From an uncultured Butyricicoccus sp. (GTDB lineage: Bacteria; Bacillota; Clostridia; Oscillospirales; Butyricicoccaceae): a stretch of DNA of 64,000 nucleotides. A program made the position numbers and the translations under genes. Positions 17,117-25,925 of the stretch are shown here, in pieces. Every line of letters begins with the position of its first letter. Positions within the stretch are counted from its first letter, which is position 1. A model generated the notes under the pieces. The model saw only the letters and a program-made list of their open reading frames with translations, was not told the origin of the DNA and ran no database searches. Location: positions 124,001 through 188,000 of the forward strand of contig CALWBL010000002.1 in assembly GCA_944376065.1 (NCBI GenBank), read 5' to 3'.

Positions 17117-17189
17117 AATACACGTTAAAGGGGCGATGATGCCCGACGAACTGGGGAGTAAACCCCCTAATTAAAAGGAGGAAAAACCA
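17117..17189 (+). other. Structured 5' leader of the S-layer mRNA
   Basis: The leader contains two short GC-rich hairpins, GGGC-loop-GCCC (near 17132-17145) and GGGG-loop-CCCC (near 17153-17166), then a strong AAAAGGAGG site 8-9 bases before the ATG. Such leaders can stabilise abundant mRNAs. It does not match a riboswitch class I know. Confidence 0.4.
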
Positions 17190-20100
17190 ATGAAGAATCT
17201 AAAGCAGGTTCTGGCACTCGGCATGGCATTCTCTCTGTCACTGTCTACCATGGCTGGTGCTGCGTTCACAGACCAGAGTTCTATCAAGAACACTGCAGCT
17301 GTGGACATGCTGACTAACCTCAGCATTATCAAGGGCTATGAAGATGGCTCTTTCAAGCCTGAAGGCACTGTAACTCGTGCTGAAATGGCTAAGATGATTT
17401 ACACAATCCGTAACGGCGGTAACGACGACGCTTCCGCTTACGAGTCTGTAACTACTTCTTTCACTGATATTTCTGGTCACTGGGCTGAGGGTTACATCAA
17501 GTATCTGCAGAACACTGGCATCGTAGCTGGTAAGTCTGCAACTACTTTTGCTCCAGATGAGACTGTTACAACCGCTGAAGCTATGAAGATGGCTCTTGTT
17601 CTGGCTGGTTACCGTGCAGACAAGGCTAACCTGACTGGTGCAGAGTGGTTGAACAACACCGTTTCTCTGGCTACTACTAACAAGCTGACTCAGGACGTGA
17701 CTTCTGCTATGGCTGGTCCATGTACCCGTCAGAACGCAGCTCAAATTCTGGCTAACGCTCTTGAGATGACTGCTGTTCAGTGGTCTGAGTTCGTAAACGG
17801 CTTCGTTAACGACTCCGATACTGGTCTGGCTATGAGCGGTGATAAGATTACTGTTGGTTACAAGTGGATGGATTTAACCACTTATGTTGGTCGTATGGTG
17901 TCTTCTGGTGATCTGGCAATCGCTGGCAGTGGTACTGCTGGCAACAACCAGTTCAGAATCGTTGCTGACACTGTTAACAATGTAGATGCTGATAAGGTTC
18001 TTAGCAACACTACTGTAACATTCAAGGACGGCAAGGATCACACTGATTTAGTTGGTCAGGAAGTTAAGATTCTGACTGGTGATAAGATTGACCAAGTTTA
18101 TGGCGTTTATGCAACTGGTACTTCCAGTGTTGTTGAGACAACCATGGATAAGGTAGAAGTTGACGCTACTAACGACAAGCTGAAGGTTGATGGAACTAGC
18201 TATAGCATCGACTATAACACTAAAGTAGAAGATAATAGTAATGGCACTAGCGTATATACAGATGCTGAGAATGTAGGTACAGTAGAGGGCGTATTTTCTT
18301 CTAAGGGTAAGGCTGTATCCGATAAGGTTAAGATGATTGACTGGGACAACAACGGCAAGTATGAAACCATACTGGTTGAAACTGCTAACGTTGCAGAGAT
18401 TACTTATGTAGGTACTGATTCTATCACTGTTGGTCAGGCTGGCGGTCGTGATACCAGCGTTCTGAAGAACCAGAGAGTTTTTGAGAACTCTGAAATCAGC
18501 ATCTATGATGGCGCTGCTAAGGGCGACTATGTAGTAATTACTCGTGATGACTACAATACTGATAACTACAAGGTAGAAAAGGCTACTGTTGTTACTGGTA
18601 CTGTTGATGGTGTTGTTAAGAACGAGCGCAGAGTTCGTGTGGACGGCACTTGGTACACACTTGCTAACACCAAGAATGGCACACCATACGGACTGCTCGC
18701 AGTTAGTGACACTAAGGATGATTTCGTAAACAAGGATCAGGTAACTCTGTATGTTGTTGGCGATATCGCTTACTACGCTGAGAGCACCAAGGGTAACGAT
18801 GTAAACCGCTCCGTTGCTATGGTTTATGATACAAACGAGCGTGGCGGCAACTGGAACAACACTGCACAGGCTAAGATTATCCTTCCAGATGGCAGCAAGA
18901 AGACTGTAGATATCGCTTCTGACAGTGCAGTAAAGGTAGCTTCTCTGAGTAAGGGTCAGATGTACTCTTACACCGTTAATAACAGTGATGAGTACAGCTT
19001 CACAGCACTTAGCAGTAGTGTAACTGCTGGTTATGATAGTTATGTTTCTGATACTAATGGTGTAGAGTCTAATAACACATACGGTGGTCATATCATTGCT
19101 GATGATGCAATCGTATTTGCACTTATTGACAATCTTGACGGTACTTACGACGCTAAGGTTTACACCGGTAAGGCTGTAAAGGATGCTGTTAAGAATACTG
19201 GCTGGGGTACTAACACATATGGTGGTGCTCTGATTGAGAAGAATAACGGCTTCACCTATACTCGTATGATGAACATCACTCTTGATAAGAATGCTCAGAT
19301 TAGCTCTGCTACCAACTACGGTTACCTTGTAACTGATGGTACTTACTCTTACAACTCTGAGCTCCGTGCTTACGTAATGGAATACACTTACTGGAACGGC
19401 ACAGAGATGGTAAGCGTTATGGAGAAGACCTCTGCTAACAAGACATGGGCTGTTAAGGGCACAGTTATTAGCTTCGCTAATGGCGATGAGGAAGGTCTGA
19501 TTAAGGACGTAACTGATGTACAGAACTCATCTGTAGCCGCTGATAAGCTGACTTACGCTTCTATCACTGGTGCAAACAGCCAGTATGTATCCCTCAGAAA
19601 TGCTGATGGTACAACTCGTCAGGCTGAAGTTGCTTCTGATGTTCTTATCTACTATGTAAACTCTGATGCTTCTAATGAGAGTGGCATTGGTGTATCTGGT
19701 TCTGGTTACGACTACGTAGTACAGCCTATCAACGGCGTTTACAATATCAACGCTGGTTATGTTCTCAATAGCGATGGCAAGGTTAAGTTCATGGTTATTG
19801 ATGTCGATGGTAAGCTGAATAGCCAGACTAATCTTCAAATGATCAGTGCAAATCCTACTGATAAGACTGTTTCTGATGCACTAGCAAGCAATGATGTAGT
19901 GGTAAGTGGCGATTACAACGCAACAGCACAGATCAATGTTCCAAGCAATAGATCTCTGACTGTTGAGGGCACACTGACAATCACTGCTATGCCAACTCTT
20001 GGCACAGATAGCACTCTGAAGGCTAAGTCTATCGATGCTAGCGCAATGACCTCTCTGACACCTGAACAAATCGCAACTCTGTACACTTACACAGATGAGC

Positions 20101-20480
20101 TGATTCTGGATGAGGTAACTGTTGGTAATACACGTGCAGCAGCAACAATTTCATCTTTGACTGTTCCAGCAGGTAAGACTCTGAAGGTTAATTCACTGAC
20201 TGTAAACGGTGGTACAGTTACTGTAAGTGGTACATTTACTGTAACAGTTGATGTAACTGTAACAGCTGGTAACATGAACGTTGCTTCTGGCGCTACTGTT
20301 ACTGTATCTGGTAAGATGGACATTTCTGCTGGTGCTACTGTTGATGTAGAGGGCAAGATGGATGTTACTGGTGAACTTACTAACAATGGTACTATGACTG
20401 GTGAAGGTGATGTAACCCATAACGGTGGTACAACTTATGATATCACCACTGACGTACAGGCTACCAAGGTTTCTCTTTAA
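17190..20480 (+). CDS. S-layer protein with N-terminal SLH domains
   Basis: Secreted cell-surface protein of 1096 residues and a likely major S-layer component. The signal peptide is about residues 1-24 (cleavage after Ala-Gly-Ala). Three SLH domains follow, about 27-78 (IIKGYEDGSFKPEGTVTRAE), 91-141 (FTDISGHWAEGYIKYLQ) and a divergent third at 148-193; these normally bind a pyruvylated wall polysaccharide. The rest is beta-rich and Thr/Ser/Asn/Asp-rich, with no family I recognise up to about residue 890. The C-terminal part (about 905-1085) is a run of valine/threonine-alternating short repeats (VTVSGTFTVTVDVTV and similar) suggesting a beta-solenoid. Codon use differs from the neighbours, with strong preference for AAG, CTG and AAC, as expected for one of the most abundant proteins. 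The AAAAGGAGG site, promoter and terminator are all strong. Confidence 0.9.
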   Translation: MKNLKQVLALGMAFSLSLSTMAGAAFTDQSSIKNTAAVDMLTNLSIIKGYEDGSFKPEGTVTRAEMAKMIYTIRNGGNDDASAYESVTTSFTDISGHWAEGYIKYLQNTGIVAGKSATTFAPDETVTTAEAMKMALVLAGYRADKANLTGAEWLNNTVSLATTNKLTQDVTSAMAGPCTRQNAAQILANALEMTAVQWSEFVNGFVNDSDTGLAMSGDKITVGYKWMDLTTYVGRMVSSGDLAIAGSGTAGNNQFRIVADTVNNVDADKVLSNTTVTFKDGKDHTDLVGQEVKILTGDKIDQVYGVYATGTSSVVETTMDKVEVDATNDKLKVDGTSYSIDYNTKVEDNSNGTSVYTDAENVGTVEGVFSSKGKAVSDKVKMIDWDNNGKYETILVETANVAEITYVGTDSITVGQAGGRDTSVLKNQRVFENSEISIYDGAAKGDYVVITRDDYNTDNYKVEKATVVTGTVDGVVKNERRVRVDGTWYTLANTKNGTPYGLLAVSDTKDDFVNKDQVTLYVVGDIAYYAESTKGNDVNRSVAMVYDTNERGGNWNNTAQAKIILPDGSKKTVDIASDSAVKVASLSKGQMYSYTVNNSDEYSFTALSSSVTAGYDSYVSDTNGVESNNTYGGHIIADDAIVFALIDNLDGTYDAKVYTGKAVKDAVKNTGWGTNTYGGALIEKNNGFTYTRMMNITLDKNAQISSATNYGYLVTDGTYSYNSELRAYVMEYTYWNGTEMVSVMEKTSANKTWAVKGTVISFANGDEEGLIKDVTDVQNSSVAADKLTYASITGANSQYVSLRNADGTTRQAEVASDVLIYYVNSDASNESGIGVSGSGYDYVVQPINGVYNINAGYVLNSDGKVKFMVIDVDGKLNSQTNLQMISANPTDKTVSDALASNDVVVSGDYNATAQINVPSNRSLTVEGTLTITAMPTLGTDSTLKAKSIDASAMTSLTPEQIATLYTYTDELILDEVTVGNTRAAATISSLTVPAGKTLKVNSLTVNGGTVTVSGTFTVTVDVTVTAGNMNVASGATVTVSGKMDISAGATVDVEGKMDVTGELTNNGTMTGEGDVTHNGGTTYDITTDVQATKVSL

Positions 20481-20522
20481 TCTTAACTAATAAGTTATAG
20501 ATTTAAAGTCTAACTTAAAATT

Positions 20523-20553
20523 TAAAAACCCCCTCCTTTGAGGGGGTTTTTCT
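20523..20553. terminator. Bidirectional terminator after the S-layer gene
   Basis: AAAAACCCCCTC pairs with GAGGGGGTTTTT around a short loop, serving both the S-layer gene and the converging hydrolase gene. Confidence 0.92.
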
Positions 20554-21425
20554 TATGCGATTATTGAGGTTAGAGTGCCTATTTTTTCAATTTCGCACAC
20601 AATTTTGTCCTTTGACTGCAAAAAGCGGGGTGGCTCAAAGCCCATACCAACACCTGATGGTGTGCCTGTTGCGATTATTGTCCCCGCCCTAAGTGTTATG
20701 CCGCGGGTTAGGTCGCAAAGTATATCCGGAATGTCGTGGATAAGCAAATCTGTTGTGCTGTTTTGGCGAAGCTCTCCATTAACATAGCATTTAATTGAAA
20801 GGGCTGGGTTAGCTCCAATCTCATCAAAGGTAACAATGCATGGACCCATTGGTGTGAAACCGTCAAGGCTCTTTCCAAAATAGAACTGACCTCTGTCTTT
20901 TTGCACATCTCTTGCAGATATATCGTTTATAATTGTATAGCCAAAAATGTGTTCCCATGCGTTTTCACGGGTCACATTTTTTGCATCTTTACCTAAAATA
21001 ACACCAAGCTCACATTCATAATCTATTTTTTGAGTCAGCTCACTATGCAGTGGAATAATGCCGCCATCATGGTTTGCTGGTGCAGTTCGCTTGCAAAAAT
21101 AAATTGCATCAGCTGTTTTATGGAATTTCTCTTTGTGGAAATTTTGCGACTCTTTGGCATGTTCAGTGTAGTTTACACCAATGCATAAAACATCTTGAAG
21201 TGGATATGGTATAGGTGCAAGAATTTTTACTGATGATAGAGCAATAGGATTTTGTGCCTTCTCTTTTCGGAAAATCTCTTTGCACTCATTCAATGTAAGG
21301 GTTTTAATAAGTCCATTCATGTCTGTGAAATCCACACCAAATGTACTAACATCATAGACTGAATCATCGCCAAAACCAACCGCTAGAATTTGTTTGTTGT
21401 CGTTTTTGATAGTATAAAATCGCAT
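20553..21425 (-). CDS. Fumarylacetoacetate hydrolase family protein
   Basis: Cytosolic FAH-superfamily enzyme of 290 residues. Members cleave or decarboxylate acylpyruvates and oxaloacetate, or hydrate 2-oxopent-4-enoate. The C-terminal FAH domain (from about residue 80) has the metal-binding acidic residues in DYECELGVILG (Glu, Glu) and NDISARDVQ (Asp), the conserved GKSLDGFTPMGP lysine loop, and TGTPSGVGMGF. The N-terminal 75 residues form the usual small lid domain. The start is ATG 21425 after GAGGTG; the in-frame GTG nine bases upstream overlaps that site. It is monocistronic and convergent with the S-layer gene. The substrate cannot be assigned; an oxaloacetate tautomerase or decarboxylase role is one possibility. 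Confidence 0.9.
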   Translation of the reverse strand: MRFYTIKNDNKQILAVGFGDDSVYDVSTFGVDFTDMNGLIKTLTLNECKEIFRKEKAQNPIALSSVKILAPIPYPLQDVLCIGVNYTEHAKESQNFHKEKFHKTADAIYFCKRTAPANHDGGIIPLHSELTQKIDYECELGVILGKDAKNVTRENAWEHIFGYTIINDISARDVQKDRGQFYFGKSLDGFTPMGPCIVTFDEIGANPALSIKCYVNGELRQNSTTDLLIHDIPDILCDLTRGITLRAGTIIATGTPSGVGMGFEPPRFLQSKDKIVCEIEKIGTLTSIIA

Positions 21426-21606
21426 TTTTTTCACCTCGCTAGTTTAATAAAATGTTTATATTATAATTTTAGCAAGAGGTTTGAAAATTGTCCAGTATTA
21501 TAAACTCTTAACAAATTCTGTATAACTCCAACGAAACTGCAAATAATAATATGGCAGATAAATTATTACTGCTAGAAATAAAAATAGTTTTGCTTGGAGG
21601 AAGAAT

Positions 21607-22143
21607 ATGAAAGCTACTGGTATTGTTCGTAGAATAGATGATTTAGGTCGTGTTGTTATACCAAAAGAAATCCGTAGAACTATGCGTATCCGTGAAGGTG
21701 ACCCGCTAGAAATTTATACTGATAGAGATGGCGAAGTAATTTTTAAAAAATATTCGCCAATGGGTGAGCTTGGAACCTTTGCAGATGAACTGGTTGAGGC
21801 TCTTAGCCGTACATCTGGTTTATCATGTGTGATTTGTGATAGAGATGCGGTTATTGCTGCTGCTGGCGGTGCAAAAAAAGATGTTTATGAAAAATCTATC
21901 TCTGATGATTTAGAATCTATTATGCAAACAAGAAAAGCATATGAATATACAGGAGATACACAAAATATTCATGTGTCAAATCAAGATAATTATACCGTGG
22001 TAGTAGCAACTCCTATTATATCCGAGGGCGATGTAACAGGCTGTGTTGCTTTTCTGTCCGATAAAGAGGTTAAAGCGACCGAAGTTGAATCCAAACTCAC
22101 ACAAACCGCTGCGGGCTTTCTGTCTAAACATGTCACTATGTAA
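21607..22143 (+). CDS. spoVT: Stage V sporulation regulator SpoVT
   Basis: Forespore transcription factor of 178 residues that tunes the sigma-G regulon and spore properties. The N-terminal AbrB-type swapped-hairpin DNA-binding domain (about 1-50) reads GIVRRIDDLGRVVIPKEIRR. The C-terminal GAF domain (about 56-178) begins after MGELGTFADELVEAL and distinguishes SpoVT from AbrB. A GGAGG site precedes the ATG. The last 18 codons and the terminator are repeated 26.5 kb downstream at 48623 (see the repeats): this gene is the complete copy. Sigma-G control is expected from the family, but I do not see a clear sigma-G promoter. Confidence 0.96.
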   Translation: MKATGIVRRIDDLGRVVIPKEIRRTMRIREGDPLEIYTDRDGEVIFKKYSPMGELGTFADELVEALSRTSGLSCVICDRDAVIAAAGGAKKDVYEKSISDDLESIMQTRKAYEYTGDTQNIHVSNQDNYTVVVATPIISEGDVTGCVAFLSDKEVKATEVESKLTQTAAGFLSKHVTM

Positions 22144-22199
22144 AAAGAAATGCGTTTCCAAAAAAGGAAACGCATTTGTTTATTTTTTGAAAAGTTATT
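22085..22199 (+). repeat. Direct repeat A (left edge of the glycan island)
   Basis: Bases 22085-22188 are identical over 104 positions to 48623-48726. After a one-T length difference the match continues GAAAAGTTAT and then decays. It contains the last 18 codons of spoVT, its stop, the terminator hairpin, and about 6 codons matching the antisense 3' tip of phoH (the inverse of the NFSKK-stop end). Here the phoH tip is an orphan fragment. Confidence 0.95.
22148..22188. terminator. spoVT terminator (copy A)
   Basis: AAATGCGTTTCC pairs perfectly with GGAAACGCATTT around AAAAAA, followed by a T-rich stretch. The stem is symmetrical and can act in both directions, as needed between converging genes. 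Confidence 0.92.
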
Positions 22200-22456
22200 T
22201 CACCAAAATATTCATCTTTAAATAAATTTTAAAATGTTAAAGAAAGTGAATGCTACTTAGTATGTCTACCAATACAATAATTTTATTATGTAAAAATTGT
22301 AAAGAAAATGTTAGATACTGCAGGTGTTTATTGTTTGAATTTTATTATATTGTTTCATTCTTTTAGTTATATGTAATAGTTTATTTCATTACTAAAATAA
22401 TTTAATAAAATCTTGTAGAATATTATAAAATGCAAATATTTCCCCACCCCTTTTTA
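22200..22456. other. AT-rich gap at the left end of the island
   Basis: No credible reading frame and no hairpin of note appear here. The sequence is strongly AT-rich with stop codons in all frames. It probably forms the upstream region of the rml promoter at 22457. Confidence 0.6.
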
Positions 22457-22485
22457 TTGAAAATAAAGTGTGAATTTGATACAAT
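22457..22485 (+). promoter_or_regulatory. Promoter of the glycan island
   Basis: TTGAAA (22457-22462), an exact 17-base spacer and TACAAT (22480-22485), about 35 bases upstream of the rmlA ATG. It is the only good promoter I see before the long run of close or overlapping genes. Confidence 0.75.
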
Positions 22486-22520
22486 AACTATGACTATATT
22501 ACAATGGGGTGACCTATATC

Positions 22521-23399
22521 ATGAAGGGAATCATTCTCGCAGGTGGAAGCGGAACGCGACTGTATCCGCTTACTATGGTGACAAGCAAGCAATTATTGCC
22601 AGTTTATGATAAACCAATGATTTATTATCCACTTTCCACACTGATGCTCGCAGGAATTAAGGATATTTTGATTATTTCTACACCACAGGACTTACCGAAT
22701 TTTGAACGCCTGCTTGGAGATGGCAGCAGATATGGAATAAATCTTTCTTATAAAATTCAGCCATCACCAGATGGGCTTGCTCAGGCGTTTATTTTGGGTG
22801 AGGAATTTGTGGGTAATGATAGATGTGCCATGATTTTAGGAGATAATATTTTTTATGGTGCAGGTCTTACAGAGCATCTTAAAGTAGCAGTTGCACAGGA
22901 AAACGGTGCAACTGTGTTTGGATATTATGTTGAAGACCCAGAACGCTTTGGTGTGGTTGAGTTTGATGATAATGGTAAAGCAATATCAATAGAAGAAAAG
23001 CCACAAAATCCAAAGTCAAATTATGCTGTTACAGGTTTATATTTTTATGATAAAAAAGTTTGTGAGAGAGCAAAGAAATTAAAACCATCTGCACGTGGTG
23101 AACTTGAAATTACCGACTTAAATAGAATTTACTTAGAAGAAGGTAGTTTAAGTGTTGTCACACTTGGTCGTGGATATGCTTGGCTTGATACTGGCACAAT
23201 AGATTCCCTTGCTGAGGCAACTGAGTTTGTTCGTGTTGTTGAAACTAGAACAGGTACTGCGATTGCAGCCCTTGAAGAAATTGCATATCGCAATGGCTGG
23301 ATTGATGAGACACAACTAAGAAAGGCAGCAGATGCTTATGGAAAATCGCCATATGGTATACATTTGCGCGCAGTAGCAGACAACAAAATTATCTATTAA
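22521..23399 (+). CDS. rmlA: Glucose-1-phosphate thymidylyltransferase RmlA
   Basis: First step of dTDP-L-rhamnose synthesis: glucose-1-phosphate + dTTP gives dTDP-glucose and pyrophosphate. The 292 residues match the family. The nucleotidyl-transfer loop [11 protein letters not shown], the lysine segment [29 protein letters not shown] and the [20 protein letters not shown] region are all present. The start is ATG 22521 (MKGIILAGG); an upstream in-frame GTG (22509) overlaps the GGGGTG ribosome site. It is the first gene of the island, 14 bases ahead of rmlC. Confidence 0.97.
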   Translation: MKGIILAGGSGTRLYPLTMVTSKQLLPVYDKPMIYYPLSTLMLAGIKDILIISTPQDLPNFERLLGDGSRYGINLSYKIQPSPDGLAQAFILGEEFVGNDRCAMILGDNIFYGAGLTEHLKVAVAQENGATVFGYYVEDPERFGVVEFDDNGKAISIEEKPQNPKSNYAVTGLYFYDKKVCERAKKLKPSARGELEITDLNRIYLEEGSLSVVTLGRGYAWLDTGTIDSLAEATEFVRVVETRTGTAIAALEEIAYRNGWIDETQLRKAADAYGKSPYGIHLRAVADNKIIY

Positions 23400-23413
23400 G
23401 AGGAATTTAAGAT

Positions 23414-23959
23414 ATGGATTTTATTAAAACAAAGCTAGAAGGTGTATACATTGTAGAGCCAAAGGTTTTTGGCGATCACCGTGGTTTTTTTATGGAAAGC
23501 TATTCAAAGAGAGTGTTTGAAAAAGCAGGTTTATATTATGACTTTGTGCAGGATAATCACTCATCTTCAACTGTAAAAGGTACATTACGTGGTATTCATT
23601 TTCAGCGTGGTGACAAGGCACAGGCAAAGTTAGTTCGATGTGCAAGAGGTGCTGTTATTGATGTAGCGGTTGATTTGCGTCCCAATAGTCAAACATACAA
23701 GCAATGGGTTGCAGTTGAGCTTTCAGAGGAAAACAAGCGTCAACTCCTCATTCCTCGTGGATTTGGTCATGGATTTGTAACACTTACTGACCATGTAGAG
23801 TTTTTATATAAAGCAGATAACTACTATGCACCAGAGGCAGATGGTAGTATTCTCTGGAACGATCCAGAACTTAACATTGACTGGGGTGTAGAAAATCCTA
23901 TTCTTTCAGAAAAAGATACAAATGCACCGCTTTTAAAAGATGCGGTAACCGATTTTTAA
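23414..23959 (+). CDS. rmlC: dTDP-4-dehydrorhamnose 3,5-epimerase RmlC
   Basis: Cupin-fold epimerase of 181 residues, third step of the dTDP-rhamnose pathway. Visible signatures are [11 protein letters not shown], the catalytic histidine region [27 protein letters not shown], and the second conserved stretch [17 protein letters not shown] lies before the ATG. It lies 14 bases from both rmlA and rmlB. Confidence 0.97.
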   Translation: MDFIKTKLEGVYIVEPKVFGDHRGFFMESYSKRVFEKAGLYYDFVQDNHSSSTVKGTLRGIHFQRGDKAQAKLVRCARGAVIDVAVDLRPNSQTYKQWVAVELSEENKRQLLIPRGFGHGFVTLTDHVEFLYKADNYYAPEADGSILWNDPELNIDWGVENPILSEKDTNAPLLKDAVTDF

Positions 23960-23973
23960 GGAGAATATGTAAA

Positions 23974-24993
23974 ATGAAAATACTTATAACTGGCGGTGCT
24001 GGCTTTATTGGCAGTAATTTTATATTTTATATGAGAAAAGCACATCCAGACTATGAATTGATGTGCGTGGACAAGTTGACATATGCAGGTAATCTTGAAA
24101 CTCTTGAACCTGTTATGGACGATGAAAAGTTCACTTTTATTAAGGCTGATATTGCAGACCGCAAGGCTATTTATGAAACTTTTGAAAAAGAACAGCCTGA
24201 TGTAGTTGTAAACTTTGCAGCAGAAAGTCATGTTGACCGTTCAATTGAAAACCCTGCCGTATTCCTTGAAACCAATGTAATGGGTACGCAGGTACTTTTA
24301 GATGCAAGCCGAAAATATGGTGTAAAGCGTTATCATCAGGTTTCAACAGACGAAGTTTATGGTGATTTACCTCTTGATAGACCAGATTTATTCTTTACAG
24401 AGCAAACTCCAATTCATACTTCAAGTCCTTATTCTGCCTCAAAAGCATCTGCTGACTTACTTTGTCAGGCATATTACAGAACATATGGCATACCTATTAC
24501 CATAAGTCGTTGTTCAAATAACTATGGTCCATACCATTTCCCAGAAAAGCTTATTCCACTTATGATTGCAAATGCACTTGCAGATAAGCCACTGCCTGTA
24601 TATGGTGAAGGTATAAATGTTCGTGATTGGCTTTATGTAGAAGACCATTGTCGTGCGATTGACCTTATTCTTGAAAAAGGCAAGATAGGTAATGTATACA
24701 ATATTGGTGGGCATAACGAAATGCGAAATATTGACATCGTTAAGAAAATTCTCGAAATTCTTGGTAAGCCTGAAAGTCTGATTACTTATGTAACCGACCG
24801 CAAGGGACATGACATGCGTTATGCAATTGACCCAACATTTATCTATAATGAGCTTGGCTGGTTATCTGAAACCAAGTTTGAGGATGGAATCAAGAAAACA
24901 GTGCAGTGGTATCTGGAAAACCGCAGCTGGTGGGAAAATATAATAAGTGGTGAGTATCAAGATTACTATGAGAAAATGTATGGAAACAGATAA
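23974..24993 (+). CDS. rmlB: dTDP-glucose 4,6-dehydratase RmlB
   Basis: Extended short-chain dehydrogenase of 339 residues that converts dTDP-glucose to dTDP-4-keto-6-deoxyglucose. It shows the NAD-binding [10 protein letters not shown], the substrate motif STDEVYGDL with the family's Asp-Glu pair, the catalytic YSASKAS, and [18 protein letters not shown]. The stop codon shares its last base with the ATG of the next glycosyltransferase (TAATG), so translation is coupled. Confidence 0.97.
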   Translation: MKILITGGAGFIGSNFIFYMRKAHPDYELMCVDKLTYAGNLETLEPVMDDEKFTFIKADIADRKAIYETFEKEQPDVVVNFAAESHVDRSIENPAVFLETNVMGTQVLLDASRKYGVKRYHQVSTDEVYGDLPLDRPDLFFTEQTPIHTSSPYSASKASADLLCQAYYRTYGIPITISRCSNNYGPYHFPEKLIPLMIANALADKPLPVYGEGINVRDWLYVEDHCRAIDLILEKGKIGNVYNIGGHNEMRNIDIVKKILEILGKPESLITYVTDRKGHDMRYAIDPTFIYNELGWLSETKFEDGIKKTVQWYLENRSWWENIISGEYQDYYEKMYGNR

Positions 24994-25925
24994 TGATACA
25001 TGATGATAATATATTAGTATCTTGTATAGTTCCAGTATATTGTGCAGAGGAATATTTACATCAGTGTGTTGATAGCATACTTGCACAAGATTACCCTAAA
25101 ATAGAAGTGATATTGGTAGATGATGGCTCTACGGATTGCTCCGGAGATATTTGTGATGATTATCAAAGTAAATATAGCATAGTGAAAGTAATTCATCAGG
25201 AAAATAGAGGAGTGTCTGCTGCACGCAATCAAGGAGTTAGATATTCAAGTGGAGAATATATCGCATTTATTGATGCAGATGATTGGTTAGAGCCTCAGTA
25301 TATATCTTATTTGGTTAGGCTGATAAAACAATATCATGCCAATATTGCAATTCTTGCACAAGAAATCCAGAAAAAAGAATATTGTATTAGCAACGAACAA
25401 GCCCTTGAGGGAATGCTGTATCAGACATTGTTTGATACAGCCCCTTGGGGCAAATTATTTCATAAATCAATACCAATATCATTGCCATTTCCAGAAGGCA
25501 TGTTTTTTGAAGATTTGGCAATTGTGTGTCAGATGATTGCTATGTCAGATAAAGTTTCGGTAGGATTTGGTGAACTTTATCATTATCGTAAGACACCAAG
25601 TGGAACAATGAATGGCGGCAGTATTTCAAAGTTGCTTGATGAGCGAAAGGCTGCACAAATGATGTTTGAATTTGTATCCAACATTATGCCAAAGCAGAAA
25701 AATGCGGCTTTATGTAGAAAGTTTAGTGCCGATTGTCAAGTGTTTCTAAAATTAACCGCAGATGGATATGAGACAGAAAAAAATGAGATATGGCAGGAAA
25801 TTTGTAAAGGTCGTGCAAAAGTCTTATTGAGCAAAAAGGCAAGGTTAAAAAACCGTATTGCTGCACTCATTTCTTATTTTGGAAAAGGAGCGATACGCTT
25901 ACTGTGGAAGATACAAAAATTGTAA
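24993..25925 (+). CDS. Family 2 glycosyltransferase
   Basis: Cytosolic, inverting GT-A-fold glycosyltransferase of 310 residues. The N-terminal catalytic domain reads CIVPVYCAEEYLHQCVDS, LVDDGSTDCSGDIC and, for the DxD, FIDADDWLEP. There is no transmembrane segment, so it presumably extends a lipid-linked glycan at the inner membrane face, using dTDP-rhamnose or another nucleotide sugar. It sits between rmlB and rmlD, overlapping rmlB by one base and the next gene by 22. Donor and linkage cannot be read from sequence. Confidence 0.92.
   Translation: MIHDDNILVSCIVPVYCAEEYLHQCVDSILAQDYPKIEVILVDDGSTDCSGDICDDYQSKYSIVKVIHQENRGVSAARNQGVRYSSGEYIAFIDADDWLEPQYISYLVRLIKQYHANIAILAQEIQKKEYCISNEQALEGMLYQTLFDTAPWGKLFHKSIPISLPFPEGMFFEDLAIVCQMIAMSDKVSVGFGELYHYRKTPSGTMNGGSISKLLDERKAAQMMFEFVSNIMPKQKNAALCRKFSADCQVFLKLTADGYETEKNEIWQEICKGRAKVLLSKKARLKNRIAALISYFGKGAIRLLWKIQKL

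Noticed and set aside
17117..17189. Leader of the S-layer gene considered as a cyclic-di-GMP or other riboswitch
   Set aside because: It is too short and lacks the conserved cores of the classes I know. Only two small hairpins are visible.
18048..19091. Long minus-strand open frame (347 codons) opposite the S-layer gene
   Set aside because: It is a shadow caused by the biased codons of the S-layer gene. The translation is low-complexity and there is no ribosome site.
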